Assembly (NCBI RefSeq): GCF_017744955.1
Contig: NZ_JAGIAG010000018.1
Location: 124,001 to 188,000 of the forward strand
Reading direction: 5' to 3'
DNA from: Dokdonella sp.
Lineage (GTDB): Bacteria > Pseudomonadota > Gammaproteobacteria > Xanthomonadales > Rhodanobacteraceae
Length of the DNA stretch: 64,000 bases
The notes beneath the pieces are model-generated. The model saw nothing but the letters and a program-made list of their open reading frames with translations, had not been told where the DNA came from and ran no database searches. This document shows positions 1 through 8,300 of this stretch, in pieces (position 1 is the first letter of the stretch; the number at the start of each line of letters is the position of its first letter). Both the position numbers and the translations under genes were made by a program.

Positions 1-670
1 AGGCGATCTTGCGGCCGTCCGGCGACCAGGCCGGCGACATCAGCGATTCGCGCGAGCGCACCACGACCTGCGGGTTGTAGCCGTCCGAGTCGGCGACCAT
101 CAGCGCGTACTGGTAGTTCGGCGGCGAGCCGGTCGCGGTGATGTAGGCGATGCGCGTCCAGAACGCGCCGCGCACGCCGAGGATCTTCTCGTAGATCGCG
201 TCGGCGACCTGGTGCGCGATGTCGCGCAGACCGGTGCGCTGGCCGCTGATCGCGCCTTCGGCGAGCTTCTGCTGCTTGGCCACGTCGAGCAGTTCCCACT
301 CCACGCGCAGGCCGCCGTCGCCGCCGTCGGTGGTGCGCCCGACCACCAGGTAGTCCTGCTTGAGCAGGCGCCAGGTGGCGAACTTGACCTCGGCCTGGCG
401 CGTCGGGAACTCGACGATGTCGTTCTTCGGCAGGGTGCGGAACTGCCCGGAACGCGCGAGGTCGGCGCGCACGATCTCGCCCGGATTGGATTCCGGCGGC
501 ACGCCGGCGCCCTCGGAGCCGAACGGGACGACGGCGATCGGCAGCGCCGAGGCGTTGCCGTTCGTGATGTCGACGGTGAGGCCGCCGCTCTGCGCGAACG
601 CGCTCGTGCCGAGCAGGGCGCCGACCAGCAGCACGCCGATTCGAACCATCCATCCATTCCGCTTTGTCAT
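1..670 (-). CDS. tolB: TolB, periplasmic Tol-Pal protein (partial, N-terminal 223 codons)
   Basis: TolB is the periplasmic beta-propeller partner of Pal and TolA in the Tol-Pal system that constricts the outer membrane at division. The reading frame begins at the ATG at 670, five bases after the tolA stop. A second in-frame ATG lies at 649. The N-terminus is a signal peptide (VRIGVLLVGALLGTSAFAQ). The mature protein starts with the family-like segment LTVDITNGNASALPIAVVPF, and the first propeller motif, SPAWSPDGRKIA, is reached at the window edge. The C-terminal propeller lies outside the window. It is the last visible gene of the tolQRAB run, so pal probably follows. Confidence 0.95.
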   Translation of the reverse strand, partial: MTKRNGWMVRIGVLLVGALLGTSAFAQSGGLTVDITNGNASALPIAVVPFGSEGAGVPPESNPGEIVRADLARSGQFRTLPKNDIVEFPTRQAEVKFATWRLLKQDYLVVGRTTDGGDGGLRVEWELLDVAKQQKLAEGAISGQRTGLRDIAHQVADAIYEKILGVRGAFWTRIAYITATGSPPNYQYALMVADSDGYNPQVVVRSRESLMSPAWSPDGRKIA

Positions 671-675
671 CGGGA

Positions 676-1605
676 TCATCCGTCGTATCTGAAGTTGAAC
701 TTGACCGCGCGCTGGAACACCTTCTCGTAACCCTGGTACGGCAGCGGCGCCGCCTTCATGACCGCCTGTTCGATCGAGTTGCGCGTCGGCTGGTCGGCAT
801 TGCAGGGCGAGCCCACCGTCACCGAAATCACGTCACCGCCCGGGATCTGCACGATGTTCAGCGAGCAGCGCAGCCCGGCGGAGGCGCTGTCGGGACGGTT
901 CCAGTTCTGCGTGACCGCCGCCTGGATCGCCGCCGCGTAGCGCGCCGCGAGATCGTTGTCCTGGCCGCCGGCGCCCGTCGTCGCCTGCGCCGCCTCGTGT
1001 TCGGCTTCCGGCTGTGGCGGGCGATTCTCCGCCGCGACCCGGTTGCTGTTCTCCAATTTGGCCAGCTTGTTGCGCTCCTGCTTCAATGCCTGCTCCGCTG
1101 CCTCGCGTTGCTTGCGCAGATCCGCCAGCTGCTTGAGCTTTTCTTCCTTGAGCTTCTTCTCTTTCTCTTCCTGTTCGAGCTCGACCTGACGCTGGCGCTG
1201 CTTTTCCTCTTGTTCCTTCTTCTGCTCCTCGGCCTTCTGCTCGGCCAGGGCGGCGATCTTCTGCTGGTCGATCAGGTCCTGCTTCTGTACTTCGGCCGGC
1301 GTTTCCTTCTGCGGCTTGGGCGCCGGCGGTTCGGGCTTCGGCGGCGCCGGCTGGGCGGCCGGCGGCTCCGGTTTGGGCGGCTCCGGTCGCGGCTGCGCCG
1401 GCTTGCGCGCCCCCGACTTCGGCGCCGCGGTCGGCCCGATCAGGGTCGCCTCGATCACCGGTCCCGGCATCACCACCGGCTTGGTCGTGCTCGTCCACCA
1501 CAGCCCGATCAACAGGCCGAGCAGCACGAGCAAGTGCAAGCCGAGAGCAAATCCGAATGCCCGCGCCTTGTCGCCGAAGGTTTCGATCTGATGCGCGCTC
1601 TCCAT
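676..1605 (-). CDS. tolA: TolA, inner-membrane bridge of the Tol-Pal system
   Basis: TolA links the TolQR motor in the inner membrane to TolB and Pal. The 309-residue protein has the expected three parts: an N-terminal membrane anchor at about residues 14-36, a Pro/Lys/Glu-rich stretch leading into a long charged Gln/Glu/Lys helix at about 55-190, and a C-terminal TolA/TonB-like domain with two cysteines (in LRCSLNIVQ and VGSPCNAD). It starts four bases after tolR and ends five bases before tolB. The helix is low complexity, so its length may vary between strains. Confidence 0.95.
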   Translation of the reverse strand: MESAHQIETFGDKARAFGFALGLHLLVLLGLLIGLWWTSTTKPVVMPGPVIEATLIGPTAAPKSGARKPAQPRPEPPKPEPPAAQPAPPKPEPPAPKPQKETPAEVQKQDLIDQQKIAALAEQKAEEQKKEQEEKQRQRQVELEQEEKEKKLKEEKLKQLADLRKQREAAEQALKQERNKLAKLENSNRVAAENRPPQPEAEHEAAQATTGAGGQDNDLAARYAAAIQAAVTQNWNRPDSASAGLRCSLNIVQIPGGDVISVTVGSPCNADQPTRNSIEQAVMKAAPLPYQGYEKVFQRAVKFNFRYDG

Positions 1606-1609
1606 CCGG

Positions 1610-2053
1610 TCAGCGCGCTCCTTCCGCCTGTACCGGCTGGCTCATCAAGCCGACCTTCGGCACATTGGCCGACTGCAGCAGCACCATGGCCTGATAGATC
1701 TTGCCGTAGTCCGCACGCTGATCGCCGGCGACCAGCACGGGGACTTGCGGATTCTCACGAACGAAAGCTGAAATTTTGTTGACCAGCGCGGCCGCCTCGA
1801 TCGGCTCGCGCTGTTCCTTGCCGAGGGTCAGGAACAGCTTGCCGTCCTGGTCGACGCTGACCACCACGGGTTCCTTGTCGTTCTGGATCGACTTCGCCGC
1901 CGACTGCGGCAACTGGATGTCGACGCCGAGATTGAGCAGCGGCGCGGTGACCATGAAGATGATCAGCAGCACGAGCATCACGTCGATGTAGGGCACGACG
2001 TTGATCTCGGCCTTCAGCTTGCGGCGCTTGCGCGCCCTTCCGTAACTTTGCAT
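1610..2053 (-). CDS. tolR: TolR, ExbD-family motor subunit
   Basis: TolR is the ExbD-like subunit that works with TolQ to couple the proton gradient to TolA. The start is the ATG at 2053 (MQSYGRARKRRKLKAEINVV), giving 147 residues. Longer upstream readings run into the tolQ gap and lack family resemblance. After the basic N-terminus comes YIDVMLVLLIIFMVTAPLL, the single membrane helix carrying the conserved aspartate thought to take part in proton flow. The rest is a periplasmic domain. It lies between tolQ (37-base gap) and tolA (4-base gap), presumably in one transcript. Confidence 0.96.
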   Translation of the reverse strand: MQSYGRARKRRKLKAEINVVPYIDVMLVLLIIFMVTAPLLNLGVDIQLPQSAAKSIQNDKEPVVVSVDQDGKLFLTLGKEQREPIEAAALVNKISAFVRENPQVPVLVAGDQRADYGKIYQAMVLLQSANVPKVGLMSQPVQAEGAR

Positions 2054-2090
2054 GGCGGCTACTCCAACGCGATCCGGTCGTGCGCGGGGT

Positions 2091-2773
<683 letters not shown>

Positions 2774-2777
<4 letters not shown>

Positions 2778-3241
2778 CTCTTGGCGATCTCTTGGAGCAC
2801 TCGAGTCAGTGCAGGATGATCCGGAATCGGACGCGGGCGGAAGCTCTCCCCGTCCACGCAGGCGATGCGCACCCGCGCTTCGACCAGCGGCTTACCGTCG
2901 GGTTCGCGCAGCAGGCGTTGTTTCACGATGAAGCTCGCACTGCGCCGCTCCACCGGCTCGACCGTGGCGAGCAGTAGATCGTCGAGGCGCGCCGGCGCAT
3001 TGAAGTCGAGCTCCATGCGATGCACGACGAAGACGACGCCCAGCTCCCCGCGCAGCCCTTGCTGACCGACGCCTTCGGCACGCAGCCACTCGCTGCGCGC
3101 GCGCTCGAAGAAGTGCAGATAGCGCGCATGATAGACGACGCCGCCGGCATCGGTGTCTTCCCAGTAGACGCGGGTCGGCCAGGTGAAGACGGGAGCGTCG
3201 GCGGTCAGCGGTGAGCGGTGAGCGGGAAAAGAAGGGGTCAT
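2774..3241 (-). CDS. ybgC: YbgC, Tol-Pal-associated acyl-CoA thioesterase
   Basis: This is a hotdog-fold thioesterase encoded at the head of tol-pal operons. YbgC acts on acyl-CoA or acyl-ACP and is linked to phospholipid metabolism. The signature EDTDAGGVVYHARYLHFFE carries the catalytic aspartate and the tyrosine/histidine pair of the family. The 155-residue protein has about 20 extra N-terminal residues before FTWPTRVYWED. These are encoded by one arm of a 28-bp inverted repeat (3201-3283), so the true start or the native N-terminus is uncertain. Four-base overlaps join it to ruvB upstream and tolQ downstream. Confidence 0.93.
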
Positions 3242-3283
3242 CGCTGGGGCGGCTCTTCCCGCTCACCGCTCACCGCTGACCGC
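3201..3283. repeat. Perfect 28-bp inverted repeat across the ruvB-ybgC junction
   Basis: The arms at 3201-3228 and 3256-3283 are exact reverse complements, separated by 27 bases. Each arm is built of 7-base units (GGTCAGC, GGTGAGC, GGTGAGC). The loop contains the ruvB stop and the ybgC start, and the arms encode the RuvB tail (RSAVSGERE) and the YbgC N-terminus (HRSPLTAD). An RNA hairpin here would enclose the coupled junction. Confidence 0.9.
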
Positions 3284-4317
3284 TGACCGGGCGCTTCTTC
3301 GAACAGATCCTCGACCGCCGCACGCCGCGGCGGCGCAAGTCCGAAGTGCCGCCAGCACTTGCCGGTGACCATGCGCCCGCGCGCGGTGCGCACGAGAAAA
3401 CCCTGCTGGATCAGGAACGGCTCGAGCACGTCCTCGATCGTGCCGCGCTCCTCGCTGATCGCCGCGGCCAGCGATTCGACGCCGACCGGACCGCCGTCGA
3501 AGTTTTCGATGATGGTGCCGAGCAGGCGCCGGTCCAGCGCGTCGAAGCCTTCGGCGTCGACCTTCAGCATGTCCAGCGCGGCCGCGGCGACCGCGGCGTC
3601 GATGGCGCCGCCGGCCTTGATCTCGGCGTAGTCGCGCACGCGGCGCAGCAGGCGGTTGGCGATGCGCGGGGTGCCGCGCGCGCGGCGCGCGATTTCCGCG
3701 GCGCCGTCGGCGTCGCAGGCGATGCCGAGGATCTTCGCCGCACGACGCACGATCGCGCTGAGTTCGAGCGGACTGTAGAACTCCAGCCGCTGCACGATGC
3801 CGAAGCGGTCGCGCAGCGGCGCGGTCAGCAGGCCCGCGCGGGTGGTCGCGCCGATCAGCGTGAACGGCGGCAGGTCGAGCTTGATCGAGCGCGCGGCTGG
3901 GCCCTCGCCGATCATGATGTCGATCTGGAAATCCTCGAGCGCCGGATACAGCACTTCCTCGACGATCGGCGACAGGCGATGGATCTCGTCGACGAACAGC
4001 ACGTCGCGCGGCTGCAGATTGGTCAGCAGCGCGGCGAGATCGCCCGGACGCTCGAGCACCGGCCCGGAGGTCGAACGCAGATTCACGCCGAGTTCGTTGG
4101 CGATCACGTGCGACAGCGTGGTCTTGCCGAGGCCCGGCGGCCCGAAGATCAGCACGTGGTCGAGCGCCTCGCCACGCCGCCGCGCCGCCTCGATGTAGAT
4201 GCCGAGCTGCTCGCGCACGGTCGCCTGACCGAGATACTCGGCCAGACGCTGCGGACGGATCGTCGCCTCGAGGAGATCGTCTTCGCGGTTCGCGTTGGCC
4301 GAGGTCAGGCGGTCCAT
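3238..4317 (-). CDS. ruvB: RuvB, Holliday-junction branch-migration ATPase
   Basis: RuvB is the hexameric AAA+ motor that, with RuvA, drives branch migration of Holliday junctions. The 359-residue sequence has Walker A GPPGLGKTTLSHV, Walker B DEIH, the sensor GATTRAG and the arginine-finger region RDRFG. A C-terminal winged-helix DNA-binding domain ends near residue 340. About 15 residues at the C-terminus (QRSAVSGEREEPPQR) exceed the usual family length and come from the inverted repeat at 3201-3283. ruvB is separated from ruvA by kup and a repeat-bounded gap. Confidence 0.97.
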   Translation of the reverse strand: MDRLTSANANREDDLLEATIRPQRLAEYLGQATVREQLGIYIEAARRRGEALDHVLIFGPPGLGKTTLSHVIANELGVNLRSTSGPVLERPGDLAALLTNLQPRDVLFVDEIHRLSPIVEEVLYPALEDFQIDIMIGEGPAARSIKLDLPPFTLIGATTRAGLLTAPLRDRFGIVQRLEFYSPLELSAIVRRAAKILGIACDADGAAEIARRARGTPRIANRLLRRVRDYAEIKAGGAIDAAVAAAALDMLKVDAEGFDALDRRLLGTIIENFDGGPVGVESLAAAISEERGTIEDVLEPFLIQQGFLVRTARGRMVTGKCWRHFGLAPPRRAAVEDLFEEAPGQRSAVSGEREEPPQR

Positions 4318-4321
4318 AGGA

Positions 4322-4476
4322 GAGCCGGGATTGGGGATTCGAGATTGGGGATTCGTGGATTATCACCGGCTTGAACACAGCAAGGTAGCCGCGCCCGAGC
4401 ACGCTCGCAGTCGGCGTTCAGTATCCGGCTTGCGGCCTTTTTCCAATCACCACTCACGAATCACCAATCCCGGCTC
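4322..4476. repeat. 155-bp element with 20-bp inverted arms between kup and ruvB
   Basis: The arms at 4322-4341 and 4457-4476 are inverted copies matching at 19 of 20 positions (consensus GAGCCGGGATTGGKGATTCG). A further GATTGGGGATTCG copy follows the left arm. The element fills the whole kup-ruvB gap. It belongs to the GATTCGG family also seen at 7529, 36047, 44744 and 46576. Confidence 0.8.
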
Positions 4477-4477
4477 C

Positions 4478-6367
4478 TCATATCTCCACCTGCGTCCCCA
4501 GCTCGATCAGCCGATTGCCCGGAATCTGGAAGAACGCGGTCGCCGGCATCGCGTTGCGCTGCATGAACATGAAGAGCCGGTCGCGCCACAGGGCCATGCC
4601 GGGACGGTCGGTCGCGACGATGCTTTCGCGGCTGAGGAAGAAGGTGGTGTCCATCAGATCGAACTCCGGGCCGCACTCGCGCACGGCGAGCAGGGTCTGC
4701 GGCACGTCCGGATCCTCGGCGAAGCCGAAGCGCAGGGTCAGCTTGTAGAAGTCGTCGCCGAGCGCGACCACTTCCATGCGCTCCTCCGCCTCGGCCACCG
4801 GCGTGTCGACGGTTTCCACCGTCAGGATCACGTTGCGCTCGTGCAGCACCTTGTTGTGCTTGAGGTTGTGCAGCATCGCGTTCGGCACGCCGCCGGGGTT
4901 GGAGGTCAGGAACACGGCCGTCCCCGGCACGCGCAGCGGCGGATGCGTGACGATCGAGGAAATGAACGGCTCCAGCGCCAGCCCGCTCTGCTTGACCTCG
5001 CGCACGACCAGTTCCTTGCCGCGCCGCCAGGTCGCCATCATCGTGAAGATCGCTGCGCCGAGCACCAGCGGGAACCAGCCGCCGTGCTCGACCTTGTCCG
5101 CGTTGGCGGCCAGGAAGGCGAGATCGACGAACAGGAACAACAGGCCGATCGCGAGCACCTTCGCGCGGCTCCAGTTCCACAGCCGGCGGAACACGATCAT
5201 CACCAGGATCGAATCGATCGTCATCGTGCCGACCACCGCGATGCCGTAGGCCGCGCCGAGATTGTCCGAGGAGCGGAAACCAAGCACGACCGCCAGGGTC
5301 AGCACCAGCAGCATGCGGTTGATCCACGGCAGGTAGATCTGCCCCATCTGCTCGCGCGAGGTGTGGCGCACGCGCATGCGCGGCAGGAAACCGAGCTGGA
5401 TCGCTTCGCGCGTGACCGAGAAAGCGCCCGAGATCACCGCCTGCGAGGCGATCACCGCAGCCGCGGTCGCCAGCACCAGCATCGGCACCAGCAGCATCTC
5501 CGGCACCATCAGGTAGAGCGGGTTCTCGGCCGCCTTCGGATCGGCGATCAGCAGCGCGCCCTGGCCGAAGTAGTTCAGCACCAGCGCCGGCAGCACGAAG
5601 CCGAACCACGAGTAGCGGATCGGCTTCTTGCCGAAGTGACCCATGTCGGCGTACAGCGCCTCGGCGCCGGTGATCGCCAGGATGACCGAGCCGAGCGTGA
5701 AGAACGCGACCCATTTCTCGTGCACGAAGAATGCGATCGCATAGTGCGGCGACAGCGCGCGCAGCACCGCCGGGTTCTCGGAAATGTGCCAGATGCCGAG
5801 CACCGCCAGGGTCAGGAACCACAGGATCATCACCGGCGCGAACACCGCGCCGACCTTGCCGGTGCCGCGGTTCTGGAAGGTGAACAGCAGCACGATGATG
5901 ACGGCGGAGATCGGCACGATGAACCGGTGCAGGCCCGGCGCCATCACTTCCAGGCCCTCGACCGCGCCGAGCACCGAGATCGCCGGCGTGATCACGCCGT
6001 CGCCGAAGAACAGCGCCGCCCCGAACAGGCCGAGCATGACGATCCACCAGCGCCCGCGCTGGCTCGAACGCACGCTGCGCTGGGCCAGCGCGGTCAACGC
6101 CATGATGCCGCCCTCGCCCTTGTTGTCGGCGCGCATGATGAAGCCGGCGTACTTCACCGACACCACCAGGATCAGCGACCAGAACACCAGCGACAGCACG
6201 CCGAGCACGTTCGGCTCGGTCGGCGTCGCGCCGTGCACGCCGAAGGTCTGCTTGATCGTGTACAGCGGACTGGTGCCGATGTCGCCGTAGACGACGCCGA
6301 TCGCGCCGAATATCAGCGTCTTGATGCGTGCCTGCGTAGCGCCGTCCTGGTTCTCGCCCTGATTCAT
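4478..6367 (-). CDS. kup: Kup, low-affinity potassium/proton transporter
   Basis: This is a KUP/HAK/KT-family potassium uptake protein, thought to act as a potassium/proton symporter. I chose the ATG at 6367 (MNQGENQDGATQ), giving 629 residues; an in-frame extension to 6454 would overlap ruvA. The family signature GVVYGDIGTSPLYTIKQTF is near residue 25. About twelve hydrophobic segments follow to about residue 440, then a soluble C-terminal domain. It lies between ruvA and ruvB in the same direction, which splits ruvAB. Confidence 0.95.
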   Translation of the reverse strand: MNQGENQDGATQARIKTLIFGAIGVVYGDIGTSPLYTIKQTFGVHGATPTEPNVLGVLSLVFWSLILVVSVKYAGFIMRADNKGEGGIMALTALAQRSVRSSQRGRWWIVMLGLFGAALFFGDGVITPAISVLGAVEGLEVMAPGLHRFIVPISAVIIVLLFTFQNRGTGKVGAVFAPVMILWFLTLAVLGIWHISENPAVLRALSPHYAIAFFVHEKWVAFFTLGSVILAITGAEALYADMGHFGKKPIRYSWFGFVLPALVLNYFGQGALLIADPKAAENPLYLMVPEMLLVPMLVLATAAAVIASQAVISGAFSVTREAIQLGFLPRMRVRHTSREQMGQIYLPWINRMLLVLTLAVVLGFRSSDNLGAAYGIAVVGTMTIDSILVMIVFRRLWNWSRAKVLAIGLLFLFVDLAFLAANADKVEHGGWFPLVLGAAIFTMMATWRRGKELVVREVKQSGLALEPFISSIVTHPPLRVPGTAVFLTSNPGGVPNAMLHNLKHNKVLHERNVILTVETVDTPVAEAEERMEVVALGDDFYKLTLRFGFAEDPDVPQTLLAVRECGPEFDLMDTTFFLSRESIVATDRPGMALWRDRLFMFMQRNAMPATAFFQIPGNRLIELGTQVEI

Positions 6368-6386
6368 CGGCAGTCCTCGATCGGGT

Positions 6387-6977
6387 TCAGCGCAGCGCCG
6401 CCTTGAGCGCCTTGCGGATGATGTCCTCGGCGCGGTCGCCGGGCGCGGCCGCATCGCGCACCAGGCGCGTGACCTCGGCCGGCTTGTAGCCGAGCGCCTG
6501 CAGCGCGATGCCGGCTTCGGCGACCGGATCGTGCGCCGCCGCGCCGGGAGCCGTCGACGGCAGCCCGCCGCCGAGTCCGTCGACGCGATCGCGCAGCTCG
6601 ACCACCATGCGCTCGGCCGTCTTCTTGCCGATGCCGGGAATGCGCGTGAGCGCCGCGACGTCGGAGGTCTGCACCAGTCGCGCGAACTCCTCCACGCTGA
6701 CGCCTGACAGCACCGCCAGCGAGATCTTCGCGCCGACGCCGCTGACCTTCTGCAGGTTGCGGAACAGCGCTCGCTCGGACTCGCGCAGGAAACCGTACAG
6801 CGCCACCGTGTCCTCCTTCACCGCGTAATGCGTGCAGAGGTTCACCGCCGCGCCGAGCTCGGGCAAGTCAAAAAACGTGGACATCGGCGCCTCCAGCTCG
6901 TAACCGACGCCGCCGACGTCGACCACGATCCACGGCGGCTGCTTGGCGACGAGAACGCCCTTGATGCGACCTATCAT
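6387..6977 (-). CDS. ruvA: RuvA, Holliday-junction recognition subunit
   Basis: RuvA binds four-way junctions as a tetramer and recruits RuvB. The start is the ATG at 6977 (MIGRIKGVLVAKQPPWIVVD), 13 bases after ruvC; the in-frame extension into ruvC is rejected. The 196 residues show the N-terminal OB-fold (domain I), a helix-hairpin-helix segment including GVGAKISLAVLSGVS and IPGIGKKTAERMVVELRD (domain II), and a C-terminal helical domain after the Pro/Ala linker, ending LVRDAAAPGDRAEDIIRKAL (domain III, RuvB-binding). Confidence 0.97.
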   Translation of the reverse strand: MIGRIKGVLVAKQPPWIVVDVGGVGYELEAPMSTFFDLPELGAAVNLCTHYAVKEDTVALYGFLRESERALFRNLQKVSGVGAKISLAVLSGVSVEEFARLVQTSDVAALTRIPGIGKKTAERMVVELRDRVDGLGGGLPSTAPGAAAHDPVAEAGIALQALGYKPAEVTRLVRDAAAPGDRAEDIIRKALKAALR

Positions 6978-6990
6978 GTCAATCGATCCC

Positions 6991-7524
6991 TCATCGCCGC
7001 CGTCGCCACGTCGTGCGCCGGCCCTGGCCGAATTCCACGCCCAGGCGCTGCACGCTGGCGCGCGTATGCGCGTGCGCCAGCGCAATCGCCAACGCGTCGG
7101 CGGCATCGGCCTGCAGACGCTCCTTCAGATTCAACAGGATGCCGACCATGTGCTGCACCTGGGTCTTGTCGCCGGCGCCGGTGCCGACCACCGCCTGCTT
7201 GACCTCGCGCGCGGCGTATTCGGTCACGCCGAGGCCGTGATGTACCACCGCGCAGATCGCCGCGCCGCGCGCCTGGCCGAGCTTGAGCGCGGAATCGGGA
7301 TTGCGCGCGACGAACACGCGCTCGATCGCGGCTTCCTGCGGCGCGTACTCGGCCACGATCGCGCCGAGTTCGTCGAAGATCTGCTTCAGCCGCTGCGCGA
7401 AGTGATCGTGCCCGAGCAGGTTCAACGCAGTGTGGAAGACGTGGTTCGACTTGCCGGTGCCGTCGACGTCGATGATGCCGACGCCAGTGCGCTGGCTGCC
7501 GGGATCGATGCCGATGATGCGCAC
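6991..7524 (-). CDS. ruvC: RuvC, Holliday-junction resolvase
   Basis: RuvC is the dimeric endonuclease that cuts Holliday junctions symmetrically. I place the start at the GTG at 7524 (VRIIGIDPGSQRTGVG), giving 177 residues, the family's usual size. The ATG at 7581 would overlap the upstream stop as ATGA but adds 19 residues (MTAVALPTPQSRIPNPGST) encoded by the GATTCGG repeat. Catalytic acidic residues are visible in GIDPGS, AAIERVFVARNP and ADAADALAIALAHAH. Either start is possible; homology favours GTG and coupling favours ATG. Confidence 0.93.
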   Translation of the reverse strand: MRIIGIDPGSQRTGVGIIDVDGTGKSNHVFHTALNLLGHDHFAQRLKQIFDELGAIVAEYAPQEAAIERVFVARNPDSALKLGQARGAAICAVVHHGLGVTEYAAREVKQAVVGTGAGDKTQVQHMVGILLNLKERLQADAADALAIALAHAHTRASVQRLGVEFGQGRRTTWRRRR

Positions 7525-7528
7525 GGTG

Positions 7529-7562
7529 GAGCCGGGGTTCGGGATTCGGGATTGCGGAGTCG
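7529..7562. repeat. GATTCGG-family repeat at the ruvC start
   Basis: The copy reads GAGCCGGGGTTCGGGATTCG and continues with one more GGGATTG unit. It lies between the GTG and ATG start candidates of ruvC. If the ATG is used, it encodes the segment SRIPNPG. Confidence 0.8.
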
Positions 7563-7577
7563 GAAGCGCCACGGCGG

Positions 7578-8300
7578 TCATTGCGGCTGCGATTCGAAGC
7601 GGCCGTGGCGCAGGAATTCGACGACGAGATCGGCGACCTCGTGCGAAAGCAGCATGCCGGTGTGCGAGGCCGACACCGTGCAGTGATCGGCGATGCCGGG
7701 CAGCTGCGTCTCGGCGACCGCGACGGTGCCATCGTGCGGCGCGCTCAGCGTGCCGAGCGCGAAGCCGAGCCCGAACGGCAGCTTGCCGGCGATCACACCG
7801 ACCTTGCGCGAACCGCTCCAGTCGTCGAGGCCGTCGAGCAGCGGCTCGACGCTGTGGCCCATCAGCCAGCGTCCGCCCGGAATCGCGGCCAACCCGCGCG
7901 CGACCGCGCTGCCGCGCAGCGGCGAGCCGAGACCGACGACGCGCCCGCGCGGCAAGCCGCGCACGCCGCGGATCGCCTCCAGCGCGACCAGGCCGCCGAG
8001 GCTGTGCCCGACCAGATGCACGGCCGGCGCCTCGAGCGAACGCAGGCGCGCGCGCAGTTGCTCGACCGCCGGCGCGAAGCCGGTGAACACGCTGGCGTAG
8101 TCCATCGTCTCGACCGAGTAGCCGGCGTGGCGCAGATGGCGCGACAGGTACGCCAAAGTCAACCCGCGCATCCAGATGCCGTGCAGCAGGATCACGTGCT
8201 CGCGCGACGGCGCGGACGCGGCGCGGGGGTCGCGTCGCATGCGCGCCGACGGCGCCGAACGCAGCGCCGCGGACTTCGCGCTGCGGCCGCCGGATTTCAT
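7578..8300 (-). CDS. Alpha/beta-hydrolase, lipase or esterase-like
   Basis: This 240-residue cytosolic-looking protein has an alpha/beta-hydrolase core. The oxyanion region is VILLHGIWMRG, the nucleophile elbow is GHSLGG, a plausible acid lies in SAPHDGTVAVAE and a plausible catalytic histidine in SASHTGMLLS. The chain resembles small lipase-like proteins annotated as PGAP1-like or triacylglycerol-lipase-like; the substrate cannot be told. The start overlaps the aspS stop as ATGA, so translation is coupled. The first 33 or so residues are basic and poorly conserved-looking; an internal start at MRRDPRAASAP is possible. Confidence 0.8.
   Translation of the reverse strand: MKSGGRSAKSAALRSAPSARMRRDPRAASAPSREHVILLHGIWMRGLTLAYLSRHLRHAGYSVETMDYASVFTGFAPAVEQLRARLRSLEAPAVHLVGHSLGGLVALEAIRGVRGLPRGRVVGLGSPLRGSAVARGLAAIPGGRWLMGHSVEPLLDGLDDWSGSRKVGVIAGKLPFGLGFALGTLSAPHDGTVAVAETQLPGIADHCTVSASHTGMLLSHEVADLVVEFLRHGRFESQPQ

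Noticed and set aside
4295..6406. 703-codon plus-strand frame opposite kup
   Set aside because: It is His/Arg/Gln-rich mirror sequence of the kup gene, with no family motif.
7525..7581. ATG at 7581 as the definite ruvC start
   Set aside because: The extra 19 residues are repeat-encoded and absent from the usual family length; kept only as an alternative.
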